Shown: positions 36,478 to 49,158, counted from the stretch's first letter. The stretch: 64,000 nucleotides of DNA from Pampus argenteus (GCA_036937835.1 CM072877.1:403501-467500); one strand, 5' to 3'. The notes: a model not told the origin generated them from the sequence alone. Translations and numbers: made by a program.

Positions 36478-37215
36478 CTTTTCTGTGCTCTACGCAAACT
36501 GCAGAGGACGCTGCTGCCTCTTGTGTGCAGACAGAGCAAAGAGCGAACTTATTAGCTGCTTTTTCATTGGTGCCTCTTCAGAGTAAATTAGTTTAACCAA
36601 ACTTATATATAGACCCCAGTCACATCTATTTTCATGTCAAATAATATAGGTTACTAGATAAGATTACATATTGTATGTCGCATGTCCATCATAATGTTCT
36701 TTACATTCATTAAAATGTCAACATGATTAGAAAATATGTTTTTCTTGTAAATGAAAATACTGAAACAACAATCACAAAGCTTTTATCTCTGTAATTACCC
36801 CAGGTTGTCCTTTTTATAGGCTCTTTTGTTAAATTACATCATTTCTTAAAGCAACTAAAATCATTTCCTTCTTTGAGAAAAGAAAAAAACAACAACAAGC
36901 TCTGCACGTACCGTATTTTCAGGTAAGGAGAAAGAGAAAATATCTAAGAAAAAACAGGTATTTTTCTACACATGGCTTGTTGGGGTTAACTGTCAAAGGA
37001 ACAAATTAATAGACTAAAACCATCACCTGTTGAATACTTCACAGGTACGTTTCAGAAGAGAACATTTAAATGTCGTATGTTTTAAGATGCCTTCCAGAGC
37101 CTGATATGATCTATACATACGTTATTTACACATGTTGATCAAACGTGAAATAAAATACCCACAGAGGAGGAAACAGCATCCTCTGCAGTTTGCATAGAGC
37201 AGTAAAAAAAGAAAA

Positions 37216-37323
37216 GCTTACAGCACCTGGTATTCCCAGGCGGTCTCCCATCCAAGTACTAACCAGGCCCTAACCTGCTTAGCTTCCGAGATCAGACGCG
37301 CTCATGGTGGTGTGGCCGTAAGC
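37216..37323 (-). pseudogene. 5S rRNA pseudogene, M-type with 10-bp deletion, unit 29
   Basis: 108 nt with the common deletion (positions about 28-37) and C19A. Confidence 0.8.
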
Positions 37324-37673
37324 GAAGGAAACAGACACACACAGGGTATTTATAGATGCCGTAACGCCACACTCTCTCACATGTGCGGTGATTGTATATG
37401 TCGATACTGAATGGAAACACGACACCCTGACGATGACACAAAGTCAGCCAGTAACAGCTGTAACTGTGCGTTCCTCTCCAGGTCAACCTGTAGACATTAT
37501 TACTTAATACACAGTCTATATCATTCTTCTTAATGTTGGGGGATTGTATGACTGGAATCAGAGGTTCTTGATCCCAAAATACGGTGATGTGTTAACCCTT
37601 CATCAATCGGAACAGACGATCGCGATGCTGTTGATCGACATCTATAAATACCCTGTGTGTGTCAGTTTCCTTG

Positions 37674-37791
37674 GCTTACGGCCATACCACCCTGAACGAG
37701 CCCGATCTCGTCTGATCTCGCAAGCTAACTAGGGTTGGGCCTGGTTAGTACTTGCATGGGAGACCGCCTGGGAATACCAGGTGCTGTAAGC
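37674..37791 (+). rRNA. 5S rRNA-like, P-type, unit 29
   Basis: Exact P-type consensus. Confidence 0.8.
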
Positions 37792-38529
37792 CTTTTCTGT
37801 GCTCTACGCAAACTGCAGAGGACGCTGCTGCCTCTTGTGTGCAGACAGAGCAAAGAGCGAACTTATTAGCTGCTTTTTCATTGGTGCCTCTTCAGAGTAA
37901 ATTAGTTTAACCAAACTTATATATAGACCCCAGTCACATCTATTTTCATGTCAAATAATATAGGTTACTAGATAAGATTACATATTGTATGTCGCATGTC
38001 CATCATAATGTTCTTTACATTCCTTAAAATGTCAACATGATTAGAAAATATGTTTTTCTTGTATATGAAAATACTGAAACAACAATCACAAAGCTTTTAT
38101 CTTTGAAATGACCCCAGGTTGTCCTTTCCATAGGCTTTTTTGTTAAATTGCATCATTTCTTAAAGCAACTAAAATCATTTCCTTCTTTGAGAAAAGAAAA
38201 AAACAACAACAAGCTCTGCACGTACCGTATTTTCAGGTAAGGGAAAGTGAAAATATCTGAGAAAAAACAGGTATTTTTCTACACATGGCTAGTTGGGGTT
38301 AACTGTCAAAGGAACAAATTAAAAGACTAAAACCATCACCTGTTGAATACTTCACAGGTACGTTTCAGAAGAGAACGTTTAAATGTCGTATGTTTTAAGA
38401 TGCCTTCCAAAGCCTGATATGATCTATACATACGTTATTTACACATGTTGATCAAACGTGAAATAAAATACCCACAGAGGAGGAAACAGCGTCCTCTGCA
38501 GTTTGCATAGAGCAGTAAAAAAAAAAAAA

Positions 38530-38647
38530 GCTTACAGCACCTGGTATTCCCAGGCGGTCTCCCATCCAAGTACTAACCAGGCCCTAACCTGCTTAGCTTC
38601 CGAGATCAGACGAGATCGGGCGCGCTCAGGGTGGTGTGGCCCTAAGC
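38530..38647 (-). rRNA. 5S rRNA, M-type, unit 30
   Basis: Full length with C6G, which breaks a helix I pair. TATAAATA upstream. Confidence 0.86.
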
Positions 38648-38997
38648 GAAGGTAACAGACACACACAGGGTATTTATAGATGCCGTAACGCCACACTCTC
38701 TCACATGTGCGGTGATTGTATATGTCGATACTGAATGGAAACACGACACCCTGACGATGACACAAAGTCAGCCAGTAACAGCTGTAACTGTGCGTTCCTC
38801 TCCAGGTCAACCTGTAGACATTATTACTTAATACACAGTCTATATCATTCTTCTTAATGTTGGGGGATTGTATGACTGGAATCAGAGGTTCTTGATCCCA
38901 AAATACGGTGATGTGTTAACCCTTTATCAATCGGAACAGACGATCGCGATGCTGTTGATCGACATGTATAAATACCCTGTGTGTGTCAGTTTCCTTG

Positions 38998-39105
38998 GCT
39001 TACGGCCATACCACCCTGAACGAGCCCGATCTCGCAAGCTAACTAGGGTTGGGCCTGGTTAGTACTTGCATGGGAGACCGCCTGGGAATACCAGGTGCTG
39101 TAAGC
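38998..39105 (+). pseudogene. 5S rRNA pseudogene, P-type with 10-bp deletion, unit 30
   Basis: 108 nt. One of two GATCTCG direct repeats (RNA 31-37 and 41-47) and the TCT between them are missing, a classic slippage deletion. Helix III and loop C are lost. Confidence 0.8.
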
Positions 39106-39843
39106 CTTTTCTGTGCTCTACGCAAACTGCAGAGGACGCTGCTGCCTCTTGTGTGCAGACAGAGCAAAGAGCGAACTTATTAGCTGCTTTTTCATTGGTG
39201 CCTCTTCAGAGTAAATTAATTTAACCAAACTTATATATAGACCCCAGTCACATCTATTTTCATGTCAAATAATATAGGTTACTAGATAAGATTACATATT
39301 GTATGTCGCATGTCCATCATAATGTTCTTTACATTCATTAAAATGTCAACATGATTAGAAAATATGTTTTTTTTGTAAATGAAAATACTGAAACAACAAT
39401 CACAAAGCTTTTATCTTTGAAATGACCCCAGGTTGTCCTTTTCATAGGCTCTTTTGTTAAATTACATCATTTCTTAAAGCAACTAAAATCATTTCCTTCT
39501 TTGAGAAAAGAAAAAAACAACAACAAGCTCTGCACGTACCGTATTTTCAGGTAAGGGGAAAGAGAAAATATCTAAGAAAAAACAGGTATTTTTCTACACA
39601 TGGCTTGTTGGGGTTAACTGTCAAAGGAACAAATTAAAAGACTAAAACCATCACCTGTTGAATACTTCACAGGTACGTTTCAGAAGAGAACATTTAAATG
39701 TTGTATGTTTTAAGATGCCTTCCAGAGCCTGATATCATCTATACATACGTTATTTACACATGTTGATCAAACGTGAAATAAAATACCCACAGAGGAGGAA
39801 ACAGCGTCCTCTGCAGTTTGCATAGAGCAGTAAAAAAAGAAGA

Positions 39844-39961
39844 GCTTACAGCACCTGGTATTCCCAGGCGGTCTCCCATCCAAGTACTAACCAGGCCCTA
39901 ACCTGCTTAGCTTCCGAGATCAGACGAGATCGGGCGCGCTCAGGGTGGTGTGGCCGTAAGC
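39844..39961 (-). rRNA. 5S rRNA, M-type, unit 31
   Basis: Exact M-type consensus body. The terminator is delayed by TCTTC. A LINE sits 113 bp upstream of the start, beyond the TATA-like box. Confidence 0.9.
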
Positions 39962-40074
39962 GAAGGAAACAGACACACACAGGGTATTTATAGATGCCGT
40001 AACGCCACACTCTCTCACATGTGCGGTGATTGTATTTGTCGATACTGAATGGAAACACGACACCCTGACGATGA

Positions 40075-40799
40075 TGCTAAATTCAGAAAAAACTGAAGTT
40101 CTCCTAATAGGACCCAAACACCTTAGAAACTATCATTCCAGAGATTTAGCCTTAGATGGGATCACCCTGGCCACCAGCTCCACCGTAAAAAATCTTGGCG
40201 TTGTTTTTGATCAAGACTTGTCCTTTAATAACTATATAAAACAACTTTCGAGGACTGCATTCTTCCACTTGCGTAACATTGCCAAAATCAGACGCATCAT
40301 TTCTCAAGTGGATGCAGAAAAACTAGTCCATGCATTTGTTACTTCTAGGCTGGACTATTGTAACTCTTTGCTATCAGGCTGCTCTAATAAGTCTCTTAAG
40401 AGTTTGCAGCTGATTCAGAATGCTGCTGCACGTGTTCTGACAGGAACCAAAATCAGAGATCACATCTCTCCCATTTTGGCTTCCTTGCACTGGCTACCCG
40501 TTAAATCTAGAATAGAATTTAAAATTCTTCTCCTAACTTACAAAGCTCTTCATGGTCAGGCACCATCATATTTAAAAGAGCTCATAGTACCTTACCACCC
40601 CACTAGAACATTGCGCTCCCAGGATGGTGGGTTCCTTGTGGTTCCTATAGTGTCTAAAAGTAGATTGGGAGCCAGAGCTTTCAGCTATCAAGCTCCTCTT
40701 CTGTGGAATAAACTACCACTCTGTGTTCGGGAGGCAGACACGATCAACACCTTTAAGAGTAGACTTAAGACTTTCCTGTTTGATAAAGCTTATAATTAG
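40075..40799 (+). pseudogene. LINE ORF2 C-terminal fragment, copy 1
   Basis: An open frame through to TAG at 40797-40799, encoding the region after the reverse-transcriptase catalytic motifs. Recognisable stretches, numbering the open frame from 40026, include LNSEKTEVLLIG (18-29), NLGVVFD (56-62), SRLDYCNSLL (107-116), QNAAARVL (131-138), HWLPVKSRIEFKILLLTYKA (155-174) and WNKLP (227-231), all typical of fish L2/CR1/Rex1-group elements. The frame has no stop or frameshift, so the insertion is young. The 16 codons before it come from 5S spacer and are a chance fusion. No YADD motif is present. Confidence 0.8.
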
Positions 40800-40862
40800 G
40801 GCTGGCTCAGGTCATCCCTTAGTTATGCTGCCATAGAACTAGACTGCTGGGGGACTCACATA

Positions 40863-40934
40863 CTCTCTCGCTCTCTCTCTCTCTCATTCTCTCTCTCTCC
40901 TTATCTATCCATCTATCTAATCCATCTATCTATC
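40863..40934 (+). repeat. CT-rich and ATCT-rich microsatellite in LINE 3' UTR, copy 1
   Basis: A CT-dinucleotide tract with a few interruptions (40863-40900), followed by an ATCT-rich stretch. The matching tract in copy 2 has one C-to-T difference, the only mismatch I found between the two LINE copies. Confidence 0.75.
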
Positions 40935-41707
40935 ATGTTACTAATTAAACTTCTTCCCCGGAGTTTCTGTGCTCTCTCGTCCAGCAGGTTCTTGTGGACT
41001 GTGTCTGCTGCTGTGGTCCTGCGTGGCGTCTACTGCATGTGTTGTCGCCGTCATCATTGTTGCCATATCCCCATTACAGTTTTTAGTTATGTAATGATTT
41101 GCTGCTACTGTAATAATTCATCATTCATTGTAACCTATTCTTATCATCAATTGTAATTCATTATTATTCATTGTACAATATGTGGAGTGTACAATATGTG
41201 TGTGTTGATTTGTTCTGTACATGTGACATCATTGCACGTCTGTCCGTCCTGGGAGAGGGATCCCTCCTTTGTGGCTCTTCCTGAGGTTTCTTCCACCTTT
41301 TTTCCTGTTAAAAGGTTTTTTGGTGGGCAAGTTTTTCCTCACTCGAATCGAGGGTCTAAGGACAGAGGGTGTCACTCCCTGTACAGATTGTAAAGCCCTC
41401 TGAGACAAATGTATTTTGTGATTTTGGGCTATATAAATAAAATTTGATTTGATTTGATTTGATTTGATGACACAAAGTCAGCCAGTAACAGCTGTAACTG
41501 TGCGTTCCTCTCCAGGTCAACCTGTAGACATTATTACTTAATGCACAGTCTATATCATTCTTCTTAATGTTGGGGGATTGTATGACTGGAATCAGAGGTT
41601 CTTGATCCCAAAATATGGTGATGTGTTAACCCTTTCTCAATCGAAACAGACGATCGCGATGCTGTTGATCGACATGTATAAATACCCTGTGTGTGTCAGT
41701 TTCCTTG

Positions 41708-41825
41708 GCTTACGGCCATACCACCCTGAACGAGCCCGATCTCGTCTGATCTCGCAAGCTAACTAGGGTTGGGCCTAGTTAGTACTTGCATGGGAGACCG
41801 CCTGGGAATACCAGGTGCTGTAAGC
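41708..41825 (+). rRNA. 5S rRNA-like, P-type, unit 31
   Basis: Full length with G70A. The TATAAATA box is intact, with the LINE ending 242 bp upstream of the gene. Confidence 0.77.
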
Positions 41826-42562
41826 CTTTTCTGTGCTCTACGCAAACTGCAGAGGACGCTGCTGCCTCTTGTGTGCAGACAGAGCAAAGAGCGAACTTAT
41901 TAGCTGCTTTTTCATTGGTGCCTCTTCAGAGTAAATTAATTTAACCAAACTTATATATAGACTCCAGTCACATCTATTTTCATGTCAAATAATATAGGTT
42001 ACTAGATAAGATTACATATTGTATGTCGCATGTCCATCATAATGTTCTTTACATTCATTAAAATGTCAACATGATTAGAAATATGTTTTTTTTGTAAATG
42101 AAAATACTGAAACAACAATCACAAAGCTTTTATCTTTGAAATGACCCCAGGTTGTCCTTTTCATAGGCTCTTTTGTTGAATTACATCATTTCTTAAAGCA
42201 ACTAAAATCATTTCCTTCTTTGAGAAAAGAAAAAAACAACAACAAGCTCTGCACGTACCGTATTTTCAGGTAAGGGGAAAGAGAAAATATCTAAGAAAAA
42301 ACAGGTATTTTTCTACACATGGCTTGTTGGGGTTAACTGTCAAAGGAACAAATTAAAAGACTAAAACCATCACCTGTTGAATACTTCACAGGTACGTTTC
42401 AGAAGAGAACATTTAAATGTCGTATGTTTTAAGATGCCTTCCAGAGCCTGATATGATCTATACATACATTATTTACACATGTTGATCAAACGTGAAATAA
42501 AATACCCACAGAGGAGGAAACAGCGTCCTCTGCAGTTTGCATAGAGCATTAAAAAAAGAAAA

Positions 42563-42670
42563 GCTTACAGCACCTGGTATTCCCAGGCGGTCTCCCATCC
42601 AAGTACTAACCAGGCCCTAACCTGCTTAGCTTCCGAGATCAGACGCGCTCATGGTGGTGTGGCCGTAAGC
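42563..42670 (-). pseudogene. 5S rRNA pseudogene, M-type with 10-bp deletion, unit 32
   Basis: 108 nt with the common deletion and C19A; the -1 flank reads GTAAGCAAAGG on the plus strand, so the minus strand has T where C is usual near the start. Identical to unit 34. Confidence 0.8.
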
Positions 42671-43020
42671 AAAGGAAACAGACACACACAGGGTATTTAT
42701 AGATGCCGTAACGCCACACTCTCTCACATGTGCGGTGATTGTATATGTCGATACTGAATGGAAACACGACACCCTGACGATGACACAAAGTCAGCCAGTA
42801 ACAGCTTTAACTGTGCGTTCCTCTCCAGGTCAACCTGTAGACATTATTACTTAATACACAGTCTATATCATTCTTCTTAATGTTGGGGGATTGTATGACT
42901 GGAATCAGAGGTTCTTGATCCCAAAATACGGTGATGTGTTAACCCTTTATCAATCGGAACAGACGATCGCGATGCTGTTGATCGACATGTATAAATACCC
43001 TGTGTGTGTCAGTTTCCTTG

Positions 43021-43138
43021 GCTTACGGCCATACCACCCTGAACGAGCCCGATCTCGTCTGATCTCGCAAGCTAACTAGGGTTGGGCCTGGTTAGTACTT
43101 GCATGGGAGACCGCCTGGGAATACCAGGTGCTGTAAGC
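43021..43138 (+). rRNA. 5S rRNA-like, P-type, unit 32
   Basis: Exact P-type consensus. Confidence 0.8.
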
Positions 43139-43878
43139 CTTTTCTGTGCTCTACGCAAACTGCAGAGGACGCTGCTGCCTCTTGTGTGCAGACAGAGCAA
43201 AGAGCGAACTTATTAGCTGCTTTTTCATTGGTGCCTCTTCAGAGTAAATTAATTTAACCAAACTTATATATAGACTCCAGTCACATCTATTTTCATGTCA
43301 AATAATATAGGTTACTAGATAACATTACATATTGTATGTCGCATGTCCATCATAATGTTCTTTACATTCATTAAAATGTCAACATGATTAGAAAATATGT
43401 TTTTTTTGTAAATGAAAATACTGAAACAACAATCACAAAGCTTTTATCTTTGAAATGACCCCAGGTTGTCCTTTTCATAGGCTCTTTTGTTAAATTACAT
43501 CATTTCTTAAAGCAACTAAAATCATTTCCTTCTTTGAGAAAAGAAAAAAACAACAACAAGCTCTGCACGTACCGTATTTTCAGGTAAGGTGAAAGAGAAA
43601 ATATCTAAGAAAAAACAGGTATTTTTCTACACATGGCTTGTTGGGGTTAACTGTCAAAGGAACAAATTAAAAGACTAAAACCATCACCTGTTGAATACTT
43701 CACAGGTACGTTTCAGAAGAGAACATTTAAATGTTGTATGTTTTAAGATGCCTTCCAGAGCCTGATATGATCTATACATACGTTTTTTACACATGTTGAT
43801 CAAACGTGAAATAAAATACCCACAGAGGAGGAAACAGCGTCCTCTGCAGTTTGCATAGAGCAGTGAAAAAAAAAAAAA

Positions 43879-43996
43879 GCTTACAGCACCTGGTATTCCC
43901 AGGCGGTCTCCCATCCAAGTACTAACCAGGCCCTAACCTGCTTAGCTTCCGAGATCAGACGAGATCGGGCGCGCTCAGGGTGGTGTGGCCGTAAGC
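43879..43996 (-). rRNA. 5S rRNA, M-type, unit 33
   Basis: Exact M-type consensus with TATAAATA upstream and a T13-class terminator. Confidence 0.92.
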
Positions 43997-44346
43997 GAAG
44001 GAAACAGACACACACAGGGTATTTATAGATGCCGTAACGCCACACTCTCTCACATGTGCGGTGATTGTATTTGTCGATACTGAATGGAAACACGACACCC
44101 TGACGATGACACAAAGTCAGCCAGTAACAGCTGTAACTGTGCGTTCCTCTCCAGGTCAACCTGTAGACATTATTACTTAATACACAGTCTATATCATTCT
44201 TCTTAATGTTGGGGGATTGTATGACTGGAATCAGAGGTTCTTGATCCCTAAATACGGTGATGTGTTAACCCTTTCTCAATCGGAACAGACGATCGCGATG
44301 CTGTTGATCGACATGTATAAATACCCTGTGTGTGTCAGTTTCCTTG

Positions 44347-44464
44347 GCTTACGGCCATACCACCCTGAACGAGCCCGATCTCGTCTGATCTCGCAAGCTA
44401 ACTAGGGTTGGGCCTGGTTAGTACTTGCATGGGAGACCCCCTGGGAATACCAGGTGCTGTAAGC
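44347..44464 (+). rRNA. 5S rRNA-like, P-type, unit 33
   Basis: Full length with G93C in the C box, shared with units 35, 42 and 43. Confidence 0.74.
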
Positions 44465-45202
44465 CTTTTCTGTGCTCTACGCAAACTGCAGAGGACGCTG
44501 CTGCCTCTTGTGTGCAGACAGAGCAAAGAGCGAACTTATTAGCTACTTTTTCATTGGTGCCTCTTCAGAGTAAATTAATTTAACCAAACTTATATATAGA
44601 CCCCAGTCACATCTATTTTCATGTCAAATAATATAGGTTACTAGATAAGATTACATGTTGTATGTCGCATGTTCATCATAATGTTCTTTACATTCATTAA
44701 AATGTCAACATGATTAGAAAATATGTTTTTTTTGTAAATGAAAATACTGAAACAACAATCACAAAGCTTTTATCTTTGAAATGACCCCAGGTTGTCCTTT
44801 TCATAGGCTCTTTTGTTAAATTGCATCATTTCTTAAAGCAACTAAAATCATTTCCTTCTTTGAGAAAAGAAAAAAACAACAACAAGCTCTGCACGTACCG
44901 TATTTTCAGGTAAGGTGAAAGAGAAAATATCTAAGAAAAAACTGGTATTTTTCTACACATGGCTTGTTGGGGTTAACTGTCAAAGGAACAAATTAAAAGA
45001 CTAAGACCATCACCTGTTGAATACTTCACAGGTACGTTTCAGAAGAGAACATTTAAATGTCGTATGTTTTAAGATGCCTTCCAGAGCCTGATATGATCTA
45101 TACATACATTATTTACACATGTTGATCAAACGTGAAATAAAATACCCACAGAGGAGGAAACAGCGTCCTCTGCAGTTTGCATAGAGCATTAAAAAAAGAA
45201 AA

Positions 45203-45310
45203 GCTTACAGCACCTGGTATTCCCAGGCGGTCTCCCATCCAAGTACTAACCAGGCCCTAACCTGCTTAGCTTCCGAGATCAGACGCGCTCATGGTGGTGT
45301 GGCCGTAAGC
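45203..45310 (-). pseudogene. 5S rRNA pseudogene, M-type with 10-bp deletion, unit 34
   Basis: 108 nt; duplicate of unit 32 at exactly 2,640 bp, same deletion and C19A. Confidence 0.8.
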
Positions 45311-45660
45311 AAAGGAAACAGACACACACAGGGTATTTATAGATGCCGTAACGCCACACTCTCTCACATGTGCGGTGATTGTATATGTCGATACTGAATG
45401 GAAACACGACACCCTGACGATGACACAAAGTCAGCCAGTAACAGCTTTAACTGTGCGTTCCTCTCCAGGTCAACCTGTAGACATTATTACTTAATACACA
45501 GTCTATATCATTCTTCTTAATGTTGGGGGATTGTATGACTGGAATCAGAGGTTCTTGATCCCAAAATACGGTGATGTGTTAACCCTTTATCAATCGGAAC
45601 AGACGATCGCGATGCTGTTGATCGACATGTATAAATACCCTGTGTGTGTCAGTTTCCTTG

Positions 45661-45778
45661 GCTTACGGCCATACCACCCTGAACGAGCCCGATCTCGTCT
45701 GATCTCGCAAGCTAACTAGGGTTGGGCCTGGTTAGTACTTGCATGGGAGACCGCCTGGGAATACCAGGTGCTGTAAGC
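45661..45778 (+). rRNA. 5S rRNA-like, P-type, unit 34
   Basis: Exact P-type consensus, inside the 2,640-bp duplication. Confidence 0.8.
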
Positions 45779-46518
45779 CTTTTCTGTGCTCTACGCAAAC
45801 TGCAGAGGACGCTGCTGCCTCTTGTGTGCAGACAGAGCAAAGAGCGAACTTATTAGCTGCTTTTTCATTGGTGCCTCTTCAGAGTAAATTAATTTAACCA
45901 AACTTATATATAGACTCCAGTCACATCTATTTTCATGTCAAATAATATAGGTTACTAGATAACATTACATATTGTATGTCGCATGTCCATCATAATGTTC
46001 TTTACATTCATTAAAATGTCAACATGATTAGAAAATATGTTTTTTTTGTAAATGAAAATACTGAAACAACAATCACAAAGCTTTTATCTTTGAAATGACC
46101 CCAGGTTGTCCTTTTCATAGGCTCTTTTGTTAAATTACATCATTTCTTAAAGCAACTAAAATCATTTCCTTCTTTGAGAAAAGAAAAAAACAACAACAAG
46201 CTCTGCACGTACCGTATTTTCAGGTAAGGTGAAAGAGAAAATATCTAAGAAAAAACAGGTATTTTTCTACACATGGCTTGTTGGGGTTAACTGTCAAAGG
46301 AACAAATTAAAAGACTAAAACCATCACCTGTTGAATACTTCACAGGTACGTTTCAGAAGAGAACATTTAAATGTTGTATGTTTTAAGATGCCTTCCAGAG
46401 CCTGATATGATCTATACATACGTTTTTTACACATGTTGATCAAACGTGAAATAAAATACCCACAGAGGAGGAAACAGCGTCCTCTGCAGTTTGCATAGAG
46501 CAGTGAAAAAAAAAAAAA

Positions 46519-46636
46519 GCTTACAGCACCTGGTATTCCCAGGCGGTCTCCCATCCAAGTACTAACCAGGCCCTAACCTGCTTAGCTTCCGAGATCAGAC
46601 GAGATCGGGCGCGCTCAGGGTGGTGTGGCCGTAAGC
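46519..46636 (-). rRNA. 5S rRNA, M-type, unit 35
   Basis: Exact M-type consensus; duplicate of unit 33. Confidence 0.92.
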
Positions 46637-46986
46637 GAAGGAAACAGACACACACAGGGTATTTATAGATGCCGTAACGCCACACTCTCTCACATGTGCG
46701 GTGATTGTATTTGTCGATACTGAATGGAAACACGACACCCTGACGATGACACAAAGTCAGCCAGTAACAGCTGTAACTGTGCGTTCCTCTCCAGGTCAAC
46801 CTGTAGACATTATTACTTAATACACAGTCTATATCATTCTTCTTAATGTTGGGGGATTGTATGACTGGAATCAGAGGTTCTTGATCCCTAAATACGGTGA
46901 TGTGTTAACCCTTTCTCAATCGGAACAGACGATCGCGATGCTGTTGATCGACATGTATAAATACCCTGTGTGTGTCAGTTTCCTTG

Positions 46987-47104
46987 GCTTACGGCCATAC
47001 CACCCTGAACGAGCCCGATCTCGTCTGATCTCGCAAGCTAACTAGGGTTGGGCCTGGTTAGTACTTGCATGGGAGACCCCCTGGGAATACCAGGTGCTGT
47101 AAGC
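46987..47104 (+). rRNA. 5S rRNA-like, P-type, unit 35
   Basis: Full length with G93C; duplicate of unit 33. Confidence 0.74.
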
Positions 47105-47844
47105 CTTTTCTGTGCTCTACGCAAACTGCAGAGGACGCTGCTGCCTCTTGTGTGCAGACAGAGCAAAGAGCGAACTTATTAGCTACTTTTTCATTGGTGC
47201 CTCTTCAGAGTAAATTAATTTAACCAAACTTATATATAGACCCCAGTCACATCTATTTTCATGTCAAATAATATAGGTTACTAGATAAGATTACATGTTG
47301 TATGTCGCATGTTCATCATAATGTTCTTTACATTCATTAAAATGTCAACATGATTAGAAAATATGTTTTTTTTGTAAATGAAAATACTGAAACAACAATC
47401 ACAAAGCTTTTATCTTTGAAATGACCCCAGGTTGTCCTTTTCATAGGCTCTTTTGTTAAATTGCATCATTTCTTAAAGCAACTAAAATCATTTCCTTCTT
47501 TGAGAAAAGAAAAAAACAACAACAAGCTCTGCACGTACCGTATTTTCAGGTAAGGTGAAAGAGAAAATATCTAAGAAAAAACTGGTATTTTTCTACACAT
47601 GGCTTGTTGGGGTTAACTGTCAAAGGAACAAATTAAAAGACTAAGACCATCACCTGTTGAATACTTCACAGGTACGTTTCAGAAGAGAACGTTTAAATGT
47701 CGTATGTTTTAAGATGCCTTCCAGAGCCTGATATGATCTATACATACGTTATTTACACATGTTGATCAAACGTGAAATAAAATACCCACAGAGGAGGAAA
47801 CAGCGTCCTCTGCAGTTTGCATAGAGCAGTGAAAAAAAAAAAAA

Positions 47845-47962
47845 GCTTACAGCACCTGGTATTCCCAGGCGGTCTCCCATCCAAGTACTAACCAGGCCCT
47901 AACCTGCTTAGCTTCCGAGATCAGACGAGATCGGGCGCGCTCAGGGTGGTGTGGCCGTAAGC
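47845..47962 (-). rRNA. 5S rRNA, M-type, unit 36
   Basis: Exact M-type consensus with TATAAATA upstream and a T13-class terminator. Confidence 0.92.
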
Positions 47963-48312
47963 GAAGGAAACAGACACACACAGGGTATTTATAGATGCCG
48001 TAACGCCACACTCTCTCACATGTGCGGTGATTGTATTTGTCGATACTGAATGGAAACACGACACCCTGACGATGACACAAAGTCAGCCAGTAACAGCTGT
48101 AACTGTGCGTTCCTCTCCAGGTCAACCTGTAGACATTATTACTTAATACACAGTCTATATCATTCTTCTTAATGTTGGGGGATTGTATGACTGGAATCAG
48201 AGGTTCTTGATCCCTAAATACGGTGATGTGTTAACCCTTTCTCAATCGGAACAGACGATCGCGATGCTGTTGATCGACATGTATAAATACCCTGTGTGTG
48301 TCAGTTTCCTTG

Positions 48313-48420
48313 GCTTACGGCCATACCACCCTGAACGAGCCCGATCTCGCAAGCTAACTAGGGTTGGGCCTGGTTAGTACTTGCATGGGAGACCGCCTGG
48401 GAATACCAGGTGCTGTAAGC
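48313..48420 (+). pseudogene. 5S rRNA pseudogene, P-type with 10-bp deletion, unit 36
   Basis: 108 nt with the same loss between GATCTCG repeats as unit 30; it belongs to the block copied at 9,315 bp. Confidence 0.8.
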
Positions 48421-49158
48421 CTTTTCTGTGCTCTACGCAAACTGCAGAGGACGCTGCTGCCTCTTGTGTGCAGACAGAGCAAAGAGCGAACTTATTAGCT
48501 GCTTTTTCATTGGTGCCTCTTCAGAGTAAATTAATTTAACCAAACTTATATATAGACCCCAGTCACATCTATTTTCATGTCAAATAATATAGGTTACTAG
48601 ATAAGATTACATATTGTATGTCGCATGTCCATCATAATGTTCTTTACATTCATTAAAATGTCAACATGATTAGAAAATATGTTTTTTTTGTAAATGAAAA
48701 TACTGAAACAACAATCACAAAGCTTTTATCTTTGAAATGACCCCAGGTTGTCCTTTTCATAGGCTCTTTTGTTAAATTACATCATTTCTTAAAGCAACTA
48801 AAATCATTTCCTTCTTTGAGAAAAGAAAAAAACAACAACAAGCTCTGCACGTACCGTATTTTCAGGTAAGGGGAAAGAGAAAATATCTAAGAAAAAACAG
48901 GTATTTTTCTACACATGGCTTGTTGGGGTTAACTGTCAAAGGAACAAATTAAAAGACTAAAACCATCACCTGTTGAATACTTCACAGGTACGTTTCAGAA
49001 GAGAACATTTAAATGTTGTATGTTTTAAGATGCCTTCCAGAGCCTGATATCATCTATACATACGTTATTTACACATGTTGATCAAACGTGAAATAAAATA
49101 CCCACAGAGGAGGAAACAGCGTCCTCTGCAGTTTGCATAGAGCAGTAAAAAAAGAAGA

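Larger units (their letters stand above)
40075..41465 (+). mobile_element. 5'-truncated LINE (Jockey-superfamily, L2/CR1/Rex1-like), copy 1
   Basis: A 1,391-bp insertion in the divergent spacer of unit 31. It holds the last ~240 codons of an ORF2, a 3' UTR with CT-rich and ATCT-rich stretches, and a 3' end of five TTTGA repeats (41443-41467). A direct repeat GATGA lies at 40070-40074 and 41466-41470. It could be a short target-site duplication, though its first bases overlap the TTTGA tail. The RT catalytic centre and endonuclease are absent, so the copy is dead on arrival. Clade assignment rests on familiar protein and tail patterns and is uncertain. Confidence 0.85.
38927..42420. repeat. 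Duplicated array block with LINE, copy 1
   Basis: Matches 48242-51735 at a constant offset of 9,315 bp over 3,494 bp. By eye I found one mismatch, in the LINE CT tract. It contains the deleted P-type gene of unit 30, all of unit 31 with the LINE, and the following spacer. First differences outside are A/C at 38926 and C/T at 42421. Confidence 0.85.
42366..45050. repeat. Two-unit tandem duplication, first copy
   Basis: Units 32-33. Matches 45006-47690 at a 2,640-bp offset with no mismatch seen by eye. Each copy pairs one deleted and one full-length M-type gene. Confidence 0.8.
45006..47690. repeat. Two-unit tandem duplication, second copy
   Basis: Units 34-35, following directly on the first copy. 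The blocks overlap by about 45 bp at the shared junction, as expected for a tandem duplication. Confidence 0.8.

Noticed and set aside
40935..41393. Two short frames in the LINE 3' UTR (also 50250-50708)
   Set aside because: They lie in the untranslated tail of the LINE and match no known domain.
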